This document shows, one piece after another, positions 1 to 6,434 of a DNA stretch of 9,316 nucleotides. Position 1 is the first letter of the stretch; each line of letters opens with the position of its first letter. The stretch is taken from contig DBVT01000044.1 of the NCBI GenBank assembly GCA_002308775.1, forward strand, positions 1-9,316, written 5' to 3'. This DNA is from Mageeibacillus sp. UBA1257. GTDB lineage: Bacteria; Bacillota; Clostridia; UBA1212; UBA1257. A model generated the notes under the pieces. The model had not been told where the DNA came from and did no database searches. It saw only the letters and a program-made list of their open reading frames with translations. The position numbers and the translations under genes were made by a program.

Positions 1-31
1 CGTGCGCGTCTGCCAGTTCCGCCATGATCGC
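1..31 (-). tRNA. tRNA-Leu, 5' part only (cut by window edge)
   Basis: The minus strand from 31 down to 1 reads as the first third of a class II leucine tRNA. A 7-base acceptor arm (GCGATCA) is followed by T8 and G9. Then comes a D-arm GCGGAACTGGCAGACGC carrying the conserved A14, purine 15, G18-G19 and A21 positions and a GCG/CGC D-stem. The last bases begin the anticodon stem. The D-arm wording (TGGCGGAA.TGGCAGACGCGC) is typical of bacterial tRNA-Leu and unlike tRNA-Ser. The anticodon, long variable arm and T-arm lie beyond the window, so the isoacceptor cannot be given. A perfect promoter sits 19 bases upstream of the gene, which supports a real, separately transcribed tRNA. Codons could be read here in one frame (ATG GCG GAA CTG) but there is no ribosome site, so a protein start is less likely. 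Confidence 0.82.
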
Positions 32-49
32 ATCCAGCGAACGTTGTAA

Positions 50-78
50 ATTATAGTCACAAAAAATTCGCTTGTCAA
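50..78 (-). promoter_or_regulatory. Consensus sigma-A promoter of the tRNA-Leu gene
   Basis: On the minus strand TTGACA (78–73) is followed after exactly 17 bases by TATAAT (55–50). Both hexamers match the vegetative consensus at every position. Transcription would begin near 43–44, giving a leader of about 12 bases before the tRNA. A factor-independent strong promoter is the expected arrangement for a stable RNA. It lies between the transporter stop codon (124) and the tRNA. Confidence 0.9.
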
Positions 79-123
79 TACTTTTAGGAAAAAAGTTTTG
101 CGAAAAAGTGAGACGTTCTGCAG

Positions 124-1890
124 TTAAGCGAGCGTGTATTTATTTCTGTACGTCTCAAACGATTTGTTGAATTCTTCGTTTCCTCCCGTTTTGATCGAGT
201 TGAGGTAGTTATGCGAGTCAAATCTGGACATTTTAACTTCCAGAACGGCGGCTGCGATATTAGAGCAGTGGTCGGAAACTCTCTCGACACTCGTCAGAAT
301 ATCCGAAAGGATGAAACCAAGTTCGATCGTGCACATTCCGCCCTGCAGACGGCTGATATGATTGTCCTTGATCTGTGATTTCAGAAGATCGATGACCTGC
401 TCAAGAGGCTCCACCGATCTCGCCAGCACCTCGTCATCTTCCTCGACTGCCTTCAGTGTGTTATCAAGTACTTCGTTCAGGGCATTGCAGATCACCTGTA
501 TTTCCTGCGTCGCCTGCGGTGAGAATACGACTTTCTTTTCCCTCATCTCTTCCGCCGCGTCCAGCACATCGACTGCGTGGTCGCTTATTCTCTCGAAATC
601 GCTGAGCGAATGAAGATGCATCGCGGCCCTGCGGCTGTCCTTGTCAGACAGAGCTTTCTCACTCAACTTTACGAGGAATGTTCCGAGTTTATCTTCATAT
701 ATGTCGACGGTTTCCTCCATTTCTCTGATCTTTTCTGCTGTTTTCTGGTCGTAAGAATTAAGCATCGACAGCGACATTTTCATCGCGTCGATAGATATCT
801 GAGCCATTCTCGTACAAACCCTGCCGCATTCTGAAACGGCGAACGCAGGCGTATTCAAAAGTCTGTCATCGAGTATCTCGTATTCTTCCTTCGTATCTGC
901 TTTGTCTTTCACGATCAGGAACGAAAGCTTCTCCAGCTGTTTGCTGAAAGGCAGCAGAACGATCGTCGTAAGTATATTAAATATCGTATGCGCGAGAGCT
1001 ATCTGAACAGGTGTGACAGACTGCTGAAGGAAAGACATTTTACCTATGATCGCCAGTATCCCGTAAAACAGGGCCAGACATATCACCGTACCTATCACCT
1101 TTATCGACGTGTGTATCACCGCAACTCTTTTCGCGTTCTTGTTGACTCCTATACTGGAAAGCAGCGATGTCACGCATGTGCCGATGTTAAGACCTAAAAT
1201 GAGCGGAACAGCAAGTCCGAAGTTCAGTCCGCCGCCGAGGGATATAGCCTGCAGAATACCGATCGAAGCGGCAGAGCTTTGAATTACCCCGGTAAAAACA
1301 GCGCCAACGATTATCCCGAGTATGCATGCGATCCATGCGTGTGAATCACGGAAAAACGTGAGCATGCTTACGAATTTTTCATTCTGAGTAAGAGGCGACG
1401 CGCCTTCGCTCATCATGACCATACCGTACATCAGCACCGAAAAACCGACCAGTATATTTCCGAGGTCCTTCTTTTTTGTCTTCTTTGAAAAGAGCAAAAG
1501 GAAAACTCCTATGATCGCGAAGATCGGGGCAAACGACTTCGGTTTCAGCAGATTGATGAAGAAATTGTCGCTTTCGATCCCGATAAGCGACATCAGCCAC
1601 GCTGTGAGAGTCGTACCGATATTCGCTCCCATTATAACGCCGATCGTCTGCGAGAGCATCATAATGCCGGAGTTTACAAGTCCGACAAGCATTACGGTGA
1701 CTGCTGACGACGACTGGACTGCAACTGTTATAACAGCTCCGAGACCTATTCCCGCTATCTTGCTGGAGGTCATCGTCTGGAGCGTGTTTTCCAGCTTGCT
1801 TCCGGCCATCTTCTTCAAACCGCCTGACATTACATTCATTCCGAACAGGAAGAACGCCAGTCCTATGATCATCAGTAAAATTTCATTCAT
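124..1890 (-). CDS. Na+/phosphate cotransporter (NptA/YjbB type) with C-terminal PhoU-like domain
   Basis: A 588-residue membrane protein of the type II Na+/Pi cotransporter family, expected to couple sodium and phosphate movement across the cytoplasmic membrane. The first ~325 residues are hydrophobic and hold the two inverted family repeats. Repeat one has QSSSAV (59–64) and GANIGTT (88–94); repeat two has QSSAAS (204–209) and NIGTCVTS (235–242). Residues ~350–560 form a soluble helical PhoU-like part with two ERxSDH motifs (433–438 and 536–541), the metal-binding signature of PhoU. This two-part layout is common in bacterial members and fits phosphate sensing fused to transport. The ATG at 1890 has GGAGG at 1904–1900, 9 bases upstream. 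The gene starts 37 bases after the rpoD stop and may be cotranscribed with it. Substrate direction (uptake or efflux) cannot be told from sequence. Confidence 0.92.
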   Translation of the reverse strand: MNEILLMIIGLAFFLFGMNVMSGGLKKMAGSKLENTLQTMTSSKIAGIGLGAVITVAVQSSSAVTVMLVGLVNSGIMMLSQTIGVIMGANIGTTLTAWLMSLIGIESDNFFINLLKPKSFAPIFAIIGVFLLLFSKKTKKKDLGNILVGFSVLMYGMVMMSEGASPLTQNEKFVSMLTFFRDSHAWIACILGIIVGAVFTGVIQSSAASIGILQAISLGGGLNFGLAVPLILGLNIGTCVTSLLSSIGVNKNAKRVAVIHTSIKVIGTVICLALFYGILAIIGKMSFLQQSVTPVQIALAHTIFNILTTIVLLPFSKQLEKLSFLIVKDKADTKEEYEILDDRLLNTPAFAVSECGRVCTRMAQISIDAMKMSLSMLNSYDQKTAEKIREMEETVDIYEDKLGTFLVKLSEKALSDKDSRRAAMHLHSLSDFERISDHAVDVLDAAEEMREKKVVFSPQATQEIQVICNALNEVLDNTLKAVEEDDEVLARSVEPLEQVIDLLKSQIKDNHISRLQGGMCTIELGFILSDILTSVERVSDHCSNIAAAVLEVKMSRFDSHNYLNSIKTGGNEEFNKSFETYRNKYTLA

Positions 1891-1926
1891 TTACATTTGC
1901 CTCCAAAAATGTGGCCAAACCTGTTA

Positions 1927-3306
1927 TCAGTCGATATAGTCCCTCAGTTTCTTGCTTCTGCTCGGATGCTTCAGTTTTCTGAGAGCTTTCGCTTCGATCT
2001 GCCTGATCCTCTCTCTTGTGACGTCGAATTCTCTTCCGACTTCCTCCAATGTTCTCGGGCGACCGTCTTCGAGTCCGAATCTGAGTTTCAGTACCTTCTG
2101 CTCTCTGGGAGTCAGTGTTCCGAGAACTTCGAACAGCTGCTCTCTTAAAAGCGTCGTCGCAGCTGCGTCAGCCGGAGCGGGAGCGTCCTCGTCCATAATG
2201 AAGTCTCCTATGTGGCTGTCCTCTTCCTCGCCTACAGGTGTCTCGAGCGATACGGGCTCCTGGGATATCTTCATGATCTCCCTGACTTTTTCAACTGAGA
2301 TATCCATTTCCTTCGCGATCTGCTCAGGTGTAGGATCTCTTCCCAGTTCCTGAGAGAGCGTTCTGGTGACTCTTATCAGTTTGTTGATCGTCTCAACCAT
2401 ATGAACGGGTATTCTGATCGTTCTCGCCTGGTCAGCGATCGCCCTCGTGATCGCCTGTCTGATCCACCATGTCGCATACGTGCTGAATTTGAATCCTTTT
2501 CTGTAGTCGAATTTCTCAACGGCTTTTAACAGACCGAGGTTGCCTTCCTGTATCAGATCGAGGAAAAGCATTCCTCTTCCGACATATCTCTTCGCAATAC
2601 TTACGACGAGTCTCAGGTTCGCTTCATTCAGCCTCTTCTTGGCCTCTTCGTCGCCCTGCTCGATCCTCTTAGCAAGCTCTTTTTCTTCTTCCTCAGTGAG
2701 GAGCGGTACCTTGCCTATCTCTTTGAGGTACATCCTGACATGGTCCTCGACGCCTATTTTGTCTCCGAGAGCAGATAGGTCGTCATAGTTTTTGTAATCC
2801 TCGCCGGGATCTATGTCACTGACTATGTTGATGCCTGCTTTTTCTGCCATTTCGTATATTTTATCGATTATTTCCGGCTCCACAGGCATACTTTCTATCG
2901 CTTCGTTTATCTCGTCGATCGTGAGAACGCCCTTTGCCTTTCCTCTTTCCAGAAGAGTATAAACGAGGTCTTTGTCGAAGTCCGATGTTTCGTCTATCCC
3001 GTCCTCGTCTTCCATATCGAAATCTGGCATAACGAATTCGTCCTCCTGATAATCCTTGTCGATATCGTCTCCCGGGATGTCATCGAGGCTTTCGTTTTCT
3101 ATGTCGTTAAAATCGTCGTCCGGCATCGATTTCAGATCGTCTTCCGTAACGTCCTGGAGGCCTTCATCGTCTTCGTCCTTGAATTCGTCCTCTTCCGCGG
3201 CTTCCTCCTCGCGGCGTCTTCTCTCCTCCATTTCGATCTCATCGTCCAGATCGTAAATGTCGTCGTTCTTAACTTTCTTCTTTCTTTCTTTTTTTTCTTC
3301 GCTCAT
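1927..3306 (-). CDS. rpoD: RNA polymerase primary sigma factor (SigA/RpoD)
   Basis: The 459-residue housekeeping sigma factor directs core RNA polymerase to -35/-10 promoters. Region 1.1-like sequence is at ~112–165 (LVYTLLERGKAKGVLTIDEI) and region 1.2 at ~187–217. Regions 2.1–2.4 span ~228–300, with the core-binding and -10-melting motif DLIQEGNLGLLKAVEKFDY followed by FSTYATWWIRQAI. Region 3 is ~301–375. Region 4 is at ~395–455, with the helix-turn-helix LEEVGREFDVTRERIRQIEAKAL. All key blocks are intact. Ahead of region 1.1 lies a very acidic tract: 49 of residues 11–110 are Asp or Glu, against 9 Lys/Arg. The ATG at 3306 overlaps the dnaG stop (ATGA, 3306–3303), and AGAGGA sits 7 bases upstream inside the dnaG end. 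The dnaG–rpoD order is the classical macromolecular-synthesis operon, here without rpsU in view. Confidence 0.97.
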   Translation of the reverse strand: MSEEKKERKKKVKNDDIYDLDDEIEMEERRRREEEAAEEDEFKDEDDEGLQDVTEDDLKSMPDDDFNDIENESLDDIPGDDIDKDYQEDEFVMPDFDMEDEDGIDETSDFDKDLVYTLLERGKAKGVLTIDEINEAIESMPVEPEIIDKIYEMAEKAGINIVSDIDPGEDYKNYDDLSALGDKIGVEDHVRMYLKEIGKVPLLTEEEEKELAKRIEQGDEEAKKRLNEANLRLVVSIAKRYVGRGMLFLDLIQEGNLGLLKAVEKFDYRKGFKFSTYATWWIRQAITRAIADQARTIRIPVHMVETINKLIRVTRTLSQELGRDPTPEQIAKEMDISVEKVREIMKISQEPVSLETPVGEEEDSHIGDFIMDEDAPAPADAAATTLLREQLFEVLGTLTPREQKVLKLRFGLEDGRPRTLEEVGREFDVTRERIRQIEAKALRKLKHPSRSKKLRDYID

Positions 3307-5192
3307 TTTACTGTCCTCTTTTCCTTCAAGATCTCGTTGATTTTCTGCATATATTCAGCGCGTTTCTTTTCATCATTTCCCGCGAACCTCAGTTCCTGCC
3401 TGATCTTGGCAACTTCCGCATCATAGTGAACTATCCTGATTTTCTTGAGCAGTTCGTCCACGGCCGCTCCGATATCGCTCGTAAGCCCCGTTTCTTTTTC
3501 AAGACTCACCAGAAGAGATGCCAGATCGTTGTCCGCTCCGTCGAGCAGCAGACCGAATCCGTAATCGGTATCACCGCCCTCAGCCGCTTTTTTCAGCCTG
3601 TTGTAAAGTTTTCTCGTATCTGTGAATTCAAATGTCTCATCAAATATTTTTTTTGAGTACTTCTGCGCACTTGCAACATCCTCCGAAAGTAAAACGGATA
3701 TCGTAGCTTCCAATTGGAAGAGCTTCTTTGCCAAGTTTTTACCGCCGGTAAAATGCTCTATTTCGTATTTATATCCGTCTTTATCGGCCTCATCGGTCTG
3801 TTTCGGGCCTTCTTCGCTGTTCTGACCGTCTGATCTGTCTTTCTGTTCGTCGCGTGATCTTCTGTTCATCTCAGACCGCATTCGCTGCTCTTCTTCCTTG
3901 CTCTTTTCCTCCGCAAGAACGCGCGCCTGTCTGTTCACGTCGAACACAAGAGAGTCCCTTGAGATCGAATATTTTTTCGCGAACCATTCGATATACATAT
4001 CCCTCGTAGTCTTGTCTTCGATCGACGCCAGGACGTCGACAGATCCGTTGAAAAACCTCGTTTTAGTGTCCATTTTATCTGACGGAAATCTTCTTTCGAG
4101 CACGTTTATCCTGTATTCGACCGCGGTTGCCGAGTTTTCCGCAAGCGCGGTGAACTCGTCCGGAGAATGCTTCTTCAGATATTCGTCCGGATCCTTTCCG
4201 TCAGGAACGGACATCACTTTTACACGGAGACCGGCAGATTCGAGGATCGGGATCGCGCGCTGTGTCGCGTTTATTCCCGCGTCGTCAGAGTCGTAGCAAA
4301 GAACGACTTCGTCAAAATATCTCTTTAACAGTTTAGCCTGATTCACCGTGAGCGCTGTTCCGAGGGACGCGACAGCGTAATCTATGCCTCTGTTCTGGAG
4401 AGCGATGCAGTCCATATAACCTTCGACCATTATCGCCCTCTGCTTGTTTGCAGATCTTTTCGCGAAATTCAGACCGTACAGATGGTTTCCTTTCGTATAA
4501 AGATCCGTTTCGGATGAATTCATATATTTCGGTTTTGAGTCGTCCATCACTCTGCCGCCGAACGCTATAACATTGCCGTTAACATCGAATATCGGTATCA
4601 TTACCCTGTTTCTGAATTTGTCTATCGCATTGCCCGAAGAACTTTTAACGGAGAGACCTGCCTGCTCGAGAAATTCCGCCGAATAACCTTTTTCGACAAG
4701 GTGATCAGTCAGAGCCGACCATTCGTTCGGGGCAAATCCAAGCCCGAATTTCCGAATGCATTCCGCAGTGATGCCCCTGCCGCGGAAATATTTTTTCGGC
4801 GCTTCCTCTTTCACGAGCTGAGAGTAAAAAAATCTCGCGGCTTCTCTGTTCGCGAGCGTGATCTTTTTTCTGATCTCATCCTTTTTACTTACATATGCGT
4901 TGTCTTCGGCGATCTTCAGGCCCGCTCTGTCAGCCAGGAATCTCACCGCTTCGTAGTAACTTATATTTTGATATTTAGATATGAAATGAATGACGTCTCC
5001 GCCTGTGTTGCATGAGAAGCATTTGAATATCTGCTTACTAACGGACACCGAAAGGGACGGATTTTTATCGGGGTGAAAAGGGCACAAACCCGTAAAGCCG
5101 GAGCCTGAAGGCTTCAGTTTTATGTATTCGCGTATGACATCTTCTATTCTGTTGGCATCTTTGACTTCCTGAATCTGTGCGTCCGAGAACAA
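3303..5192 (-). CDS. dnaG: DNA primase DnaG
   Basis: DNA primase makes the RNA primers for replication. With a TTG start at 5192 it is 629 residues, close to the family norm of about 600. The N-terminal zinc domain has Cys37-x2-His40 and Cys58-x2-Cys61. The catalytic core follows, with FRNRVMIPI (193–201). The TOPRIM motifs are VEGYMD (256–261, Glu257) and CYDSDD (299–304, Asp301 and Asp303). A highly charged linker (~428–475, rich in Glu, Lys, Arg, Asp) leads to a diverged C-terminal domain expected to contact the replicative helicase. The frame stays open upstream to an ATG at 5342, but those 50 residues do not look like primase. Homologous sequence begins at FSDAQIQEVKDANRIEDVI, and AGGGGG (5205–5200) sits 7 bases before the TTG. 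The stop overlaps the rpoD ATG, implying coupled translation. Confidence 0.95.
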   Translation of the reverse strand: MFSDAQIQEVKDANRIEDVIREYIKLKPSGSGFTGLCPFHPDKNPSLSVSVSKQIFKCFSCNTGGDVIHFISKYQNISYYEAVRFLADRAGLKIAEDNAYVSKKDEIRKKITLANREAARFFYSQLVKEEAPKKYFRGRGITAECIRKFGLGFAPNEWSALTDHLVEKGYSAEFLEQAGLSVKSSSGNAIDKFRNRVMIPIFDVNGNVIAFGGRVMDDSKPKYMNSSETDLYTKGNHLYGLNFAKRSANKQRAIMVEGYMDCIALQNRGIDYAVASLGTALTVNQAKLLKRYFDEVVLCYDSDDAGINATQRAIPILESAGLRVKVMSVPDGKDPDEYLKKHSPDEFTALAENSATAVEYRINVLERRFPSDKMDTKTRFFNGSVDVLASIEDKTTRDMYIEWFAKKYSISRDSLVFDVNRQARVLAEEKSKEEEQRMRSEMNRRSRDEQKDRSDGQNSEEGPKQTDEADKDGYKYEIEHFTGGKNLAKKLFQLEATISVLLSEDVASAQKYSKKIFDETFEFTDTRKLYNRLKKAAEGGDTDYGFGLLLDGADNDLASLLVSLEKETGLTSDIGAAVDELLKKIRIVHYDAEVAKIRQELRFAGNDEKKRAEYMQKINEILKEKRTVK

Positions 5193-5205
5193 ACCGCGAC
5201 CCCCT
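5193..5205 (-). promoter_or_regulatory. Ribosome binding site deciding the TTG start of dnaG
   Basis: On the minus strand AGGGGG (5205–5200) is followed by a 7-base spacer and then TTG (5192–5190). No other in-frame start between here and the ATG at 5342 is placed so well against the start of conserved primase sequence. Confidence 0.75.
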
Positions 5206-5219
5206 AAAAAAGCGCTTAC

Positions 5220-5249
5220 ATAATATATATTACGATGGAATTTTAAGAA
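5220..5249 (-). promoter_or_regulatory. Possible weak dnaG promoter
   Basis: On the minus strand TATTAT (5225–5220, 5 of 6 to the -10 consensus) lies 18 bases downstream of TTCTTA (5249–5244, 3 of 6 to -35). Transcription would start just ahead of the dnaG ribosome site. The region is AT-rich and similar matches arise by chance, so this is only a candidate. A start further upstream, within or beyond the inverted repeat, is equally possible. Confidence 0.25.
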
Positions 5250-5301
5250 ATCCTCTTCGCTTTTCGGTAAAAAAAGCACAAAAACAGTCATTTTCTTTGT
5301 G

Positions 5302-5348
5302 CAGTTTTTACGAAAATAATTTTTTCGAAAAAATTTTCGCAAAAACTG
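5302..5348. repeat. 47-base AT-rich imperfect inverted repeat in the dnaG/yneA-like intergenic region
   Basis: The arm starting CAGTTTTTACGAAAA (from 5302) returns as its complement, TTTTCGCAAAAACTG, ending at 5348. The centre is the perfect palindrome TTTTTTCGAAAAAA (5320–5333). The arms differ by one A/G substitution (5310 against 5340) and a three-base TAA insertion (5317–5319 or an equivalent alignment). The right end touches the -35 box of the plus-strand promoter (5349). It could be a protein-binding site, a structured leader of a longer dnaG transcript, or an A-tract upstream element; sequence alone does not decide. Confidence 0.7.
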
Positions 5349-5377
5349 TTGACAGGCAAAATTATTTATGCTAACAT
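5349..5377 (+). promoter_or_regulatory. Sigma-A promoter of the LysM (YneA-like) gene
   Basis: TTGACA (5349–5354, full consensus) and TAACAT (5372–5377, 4 of 6) are separated by exactly 17 bases. Transcription should start near 5384. The -10 box is embedded in the LexA-like operator at 5371–5384, so a bound repressor would block polymerase. Confidence 0.8.
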
Positions 5378-5384
5378 ATGTTCG
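5371..5384 (+). promoter_or_regulatory. LexA-type SOS box overlapping the -10 element
   Basis: CTAACATATGTTCG matches the Gram-positive LexA palindrome CGAACATATGTTCG (Bacillus-type consensus CGAAC-N4-GTTCG) at 13 of 14 positions; only the second base (T for G) differs. It covers the whole -10 box and the probable start site of the promoter at 5349–5377, the classic repressor position. The gene it would control has YneA architecture, a known LexA target in Bacillus, which independently supports the call. No lexA gene is in the window. Confidence 0.82.
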
Positions 5385-5406
5385 TAATTATTCGAAAGGA
5401 GTGATT

Positions 5407-5730
5407 ATGATGACTGAAAAAGCGAATATGAACAGGACAAATAAAGAAGACAGAGATAAGAAGATAGGAAGGATCGTCACCGTCGCGGTCATAGTGGCGT
5501 GTATGATCTTCGTGACATGTATCGTTGTATCCGTAGCCGACAGAACGAAGGCTGCGAAATTCGATACGACCACTGTCGTGATCCGCAGCGGAGATACTCT
5601 CTCCTCCATCGCGAAACTGTACTGCGCAGACACATCTGTAGACACGGCCGTATCAGATATCATCAGGATAAACAATATGAACTCTACCGTAATTTACGAA
5701 GGTCAGGAGCTCCTGATCCCGATCTATTGA
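5407..5730 (+). CDS. Membrane-anchored LysM protein, YneA-like putative SOS cell-division inhibitor
   Basis: A 107-residue protein with a short charged cytoplasmic N-terminus (1–20), one membrane segment (~21–44) and an extracellular LysM domain (~56–106: VVIRSGDTLSSIAKLY through VIYEGQELLIPIY). LysM binds peptidoglycan. Single membrane helix plus LysM at ~105 residues is the layout of Bacillus YneA, which delays septation after DNA damage. The LexA-type box on its promoter agrees with that role. The ATG at 5368 is rejected as the start because it lies inside the promoter. AAGGAG (5396–5401) serves ATG 5407 (5-base spacing) or the adjacent ATG 5410 (8-base spacing). The gene is divergent from dnaG and is the only plus-strand gene. 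Known yneA genes usually sit beside lexA, so this location is unusual. Orthology is inferred from architecture and operator; a general LysM wall protein is the alternative. Confidence 0.82.
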   Translation: MMTEKANMNRTNKEDRDKKIGRIVTVAVIVACMIFVTCIVVSVADRTKAAKFDTTTVVIRSGDTLSSIAKLYCADTSVDTAVSDIIRINNMNSTVIYEGQELLIPIY

Positions 5731-5823
5731 TCTGTCGATCTTTTAAGTCGGATCTGCTTTACGCTCCGCACATTTAATCAAAAGAAAACTGTCGTCATTG
5801 TTACTTGACCTCTGTTAACACAG

Positions 5824-5859
5824 AAAGCCACCCGATCTGCAGCGGGTGACTTTTTGTTT
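5824..5859 (+). terminator. Hairpin terminator between convergent genes
   Basis: CACCCG (5829–5834) pairs with CGGGTG (5843–5848) around an 8-base loop. The stem is extended by AAAG (5824–5827) with CTTT (5850–5853) across a C·A mismatch. TTTTTGTTT follows on the plus strand, giving a good intrinsic terminator for the LysM gene about 95 bases after its stop. On the opposite strand the mismatch becomes a U·G wobble, so the minus-strand RNA can form an unbroken 11-pair stem, although its U-tract (CTTTCTGTG) is poor. It may stop the convergent DUF6935-like operon as well. Confidence 0.8.
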
Positions 5860-5903
5860 GCTAAGATATTGAATAAAATGTTCTGTCGTGAATTATCTTT
5901 GTT

Positions 5904-6434
5904 TTATTTTACCGGTTTTCGAACGTCTATGAGCAATGATATAAAATCTGCGACGAACCACATGTCTCCTGCCGGTTTTAACTGCTTATAATATCTGTCC
6001 GTCTTTTCTTCGGGGATGGATTTCAGGGTGATCGGTCTGTAGTTTCCGCTTCCGGAGCAGCCGATATATACTGTCTTCATATCGCTGCGAAGGCCTTTTG
6101 AATTGTCGCTTTTCACAAACACCCTGTGAGGTTTTTCATGGTGATAGCCGTTTTCGGGAGAAGCGCCTGAAAAATATGAATCAGGCAGATAGATTTGCGT
6201 TTTCGCGATCGATTCGATGCTCGGAAGGTACATCAAAGGCTCCGACGGAGATTTGTAAGTGATAAAATCGAGGCACTTTTTACCCTCTTCGGGAGATTCC
6301 ATATACATTTTCAGCGCAACGACGAAAAGAGCGGCCGCAGATTCGGGCTCGCTCATTTTTTCTTTCGCGTCTGCTATGAAATCTTCAAAATTTGCGGGTA
6401 AAATGTCCCACGATATTTCAGTCAATCTTTTCAT
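5904..6434 (-). CDS. DUF6935-like protein of unknown function, third gene after cdaA–cdaR
   Basis: A 176-residue protein with no signal peptide or membrane segment, so probably cytoplasmic. An acidic, helix-prone N-terminal part (1–60, including ESAAALFVVALKMYMESPEE) leads to a middle motif YLPDSYFSGASPENGYH (82–98). Then come basic and beta-prone stretches, NYRPITLKSI (131–140) and a C-terminal WFVADFISLLIDVRKP (159–174). These blocks resemble, from memory, the Firmicute DUF6935 family (pattern Y.P.SYF.GA.PENGY, RPI.L, W...LL..IRKP). I could not check this by search. The ATG at 6434 overlaps the cdaR stop (ATGA). An AGGAG lies 14 bases upstream, rather far, so translation is probably coupled to cdaR. 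glmM, frequent in this position in other Firmicutes, is absent here. No function is proposed beyond the operon link to c-di-AMP signalling. Confidence 0.8.
   Translation of the reverse strand: MKRLTEISWDILPANFEDFIADAKEKMSEPESAAALFVVALKMYMESPEEGKKCLDFITYKSPSEPLMYLPSIESIAKTQIYLPDSYFSGASPENGYHHEKPHRVFVKSDNSKGLRSDMKTVYIGCSGSGNYRPITLKSIPEEKTDRYYKQLKPAGDMWFVADFISLLIDVRKPVK

Noticed and set aside
1..24. Short protein start (ATG GCG GAA CTG) at the left edge
   Set aside because: There is no ribosome site, and the same bases form the conserved D-arm of tRNA-Leu.
60..123. Possible terminator after the transporter gene
   Set aside because: Only a four-pair TTTT/AAAA match around CGC is present; no GC-rich stem precedes the T-runs.
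84..290. 68-codon minus-strand frame overlapping the transporter 3' end
   Set aside because: It lies out of frame inside conserved PhoU-domain sequence and has no similarity to known proteins.
1415..1939. 174-codon open frame antisense to the Na+/Pi transporter
   Set aside because: It mirrors the transporter's hydrophobic codons, and no ribosome site or independent domain is seen.
1952..2353. 133-codon Ser-rich open frame antisense to rpoD
   Set aside because: The composition is what the reverse complement of acidic and charged codons gives; rpoD region 4 is clearly the real gene.
5193..5342. N-terminal 50-codon extension of dnaG
   Set aside because: It is Lys/Phe-rich, unlike primase, starts inside an inverted repeat, and a better ribosome site precedes TTG 5192.
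5368..5406. Upstream ATG for the LysM gene
   Set aside because: It lies within the promoter spacer, upstream of the expected transcription start, so it cannot be in the message. AAGGAG serves ATG 5407 or 5410.
5805..5824. TTGACC as a second plus-strand promoter before the terminator
   Set aside because: No -10 box at 16–18 bases; the nearby TCTGT/ACAGA hairpin has only five pairs.
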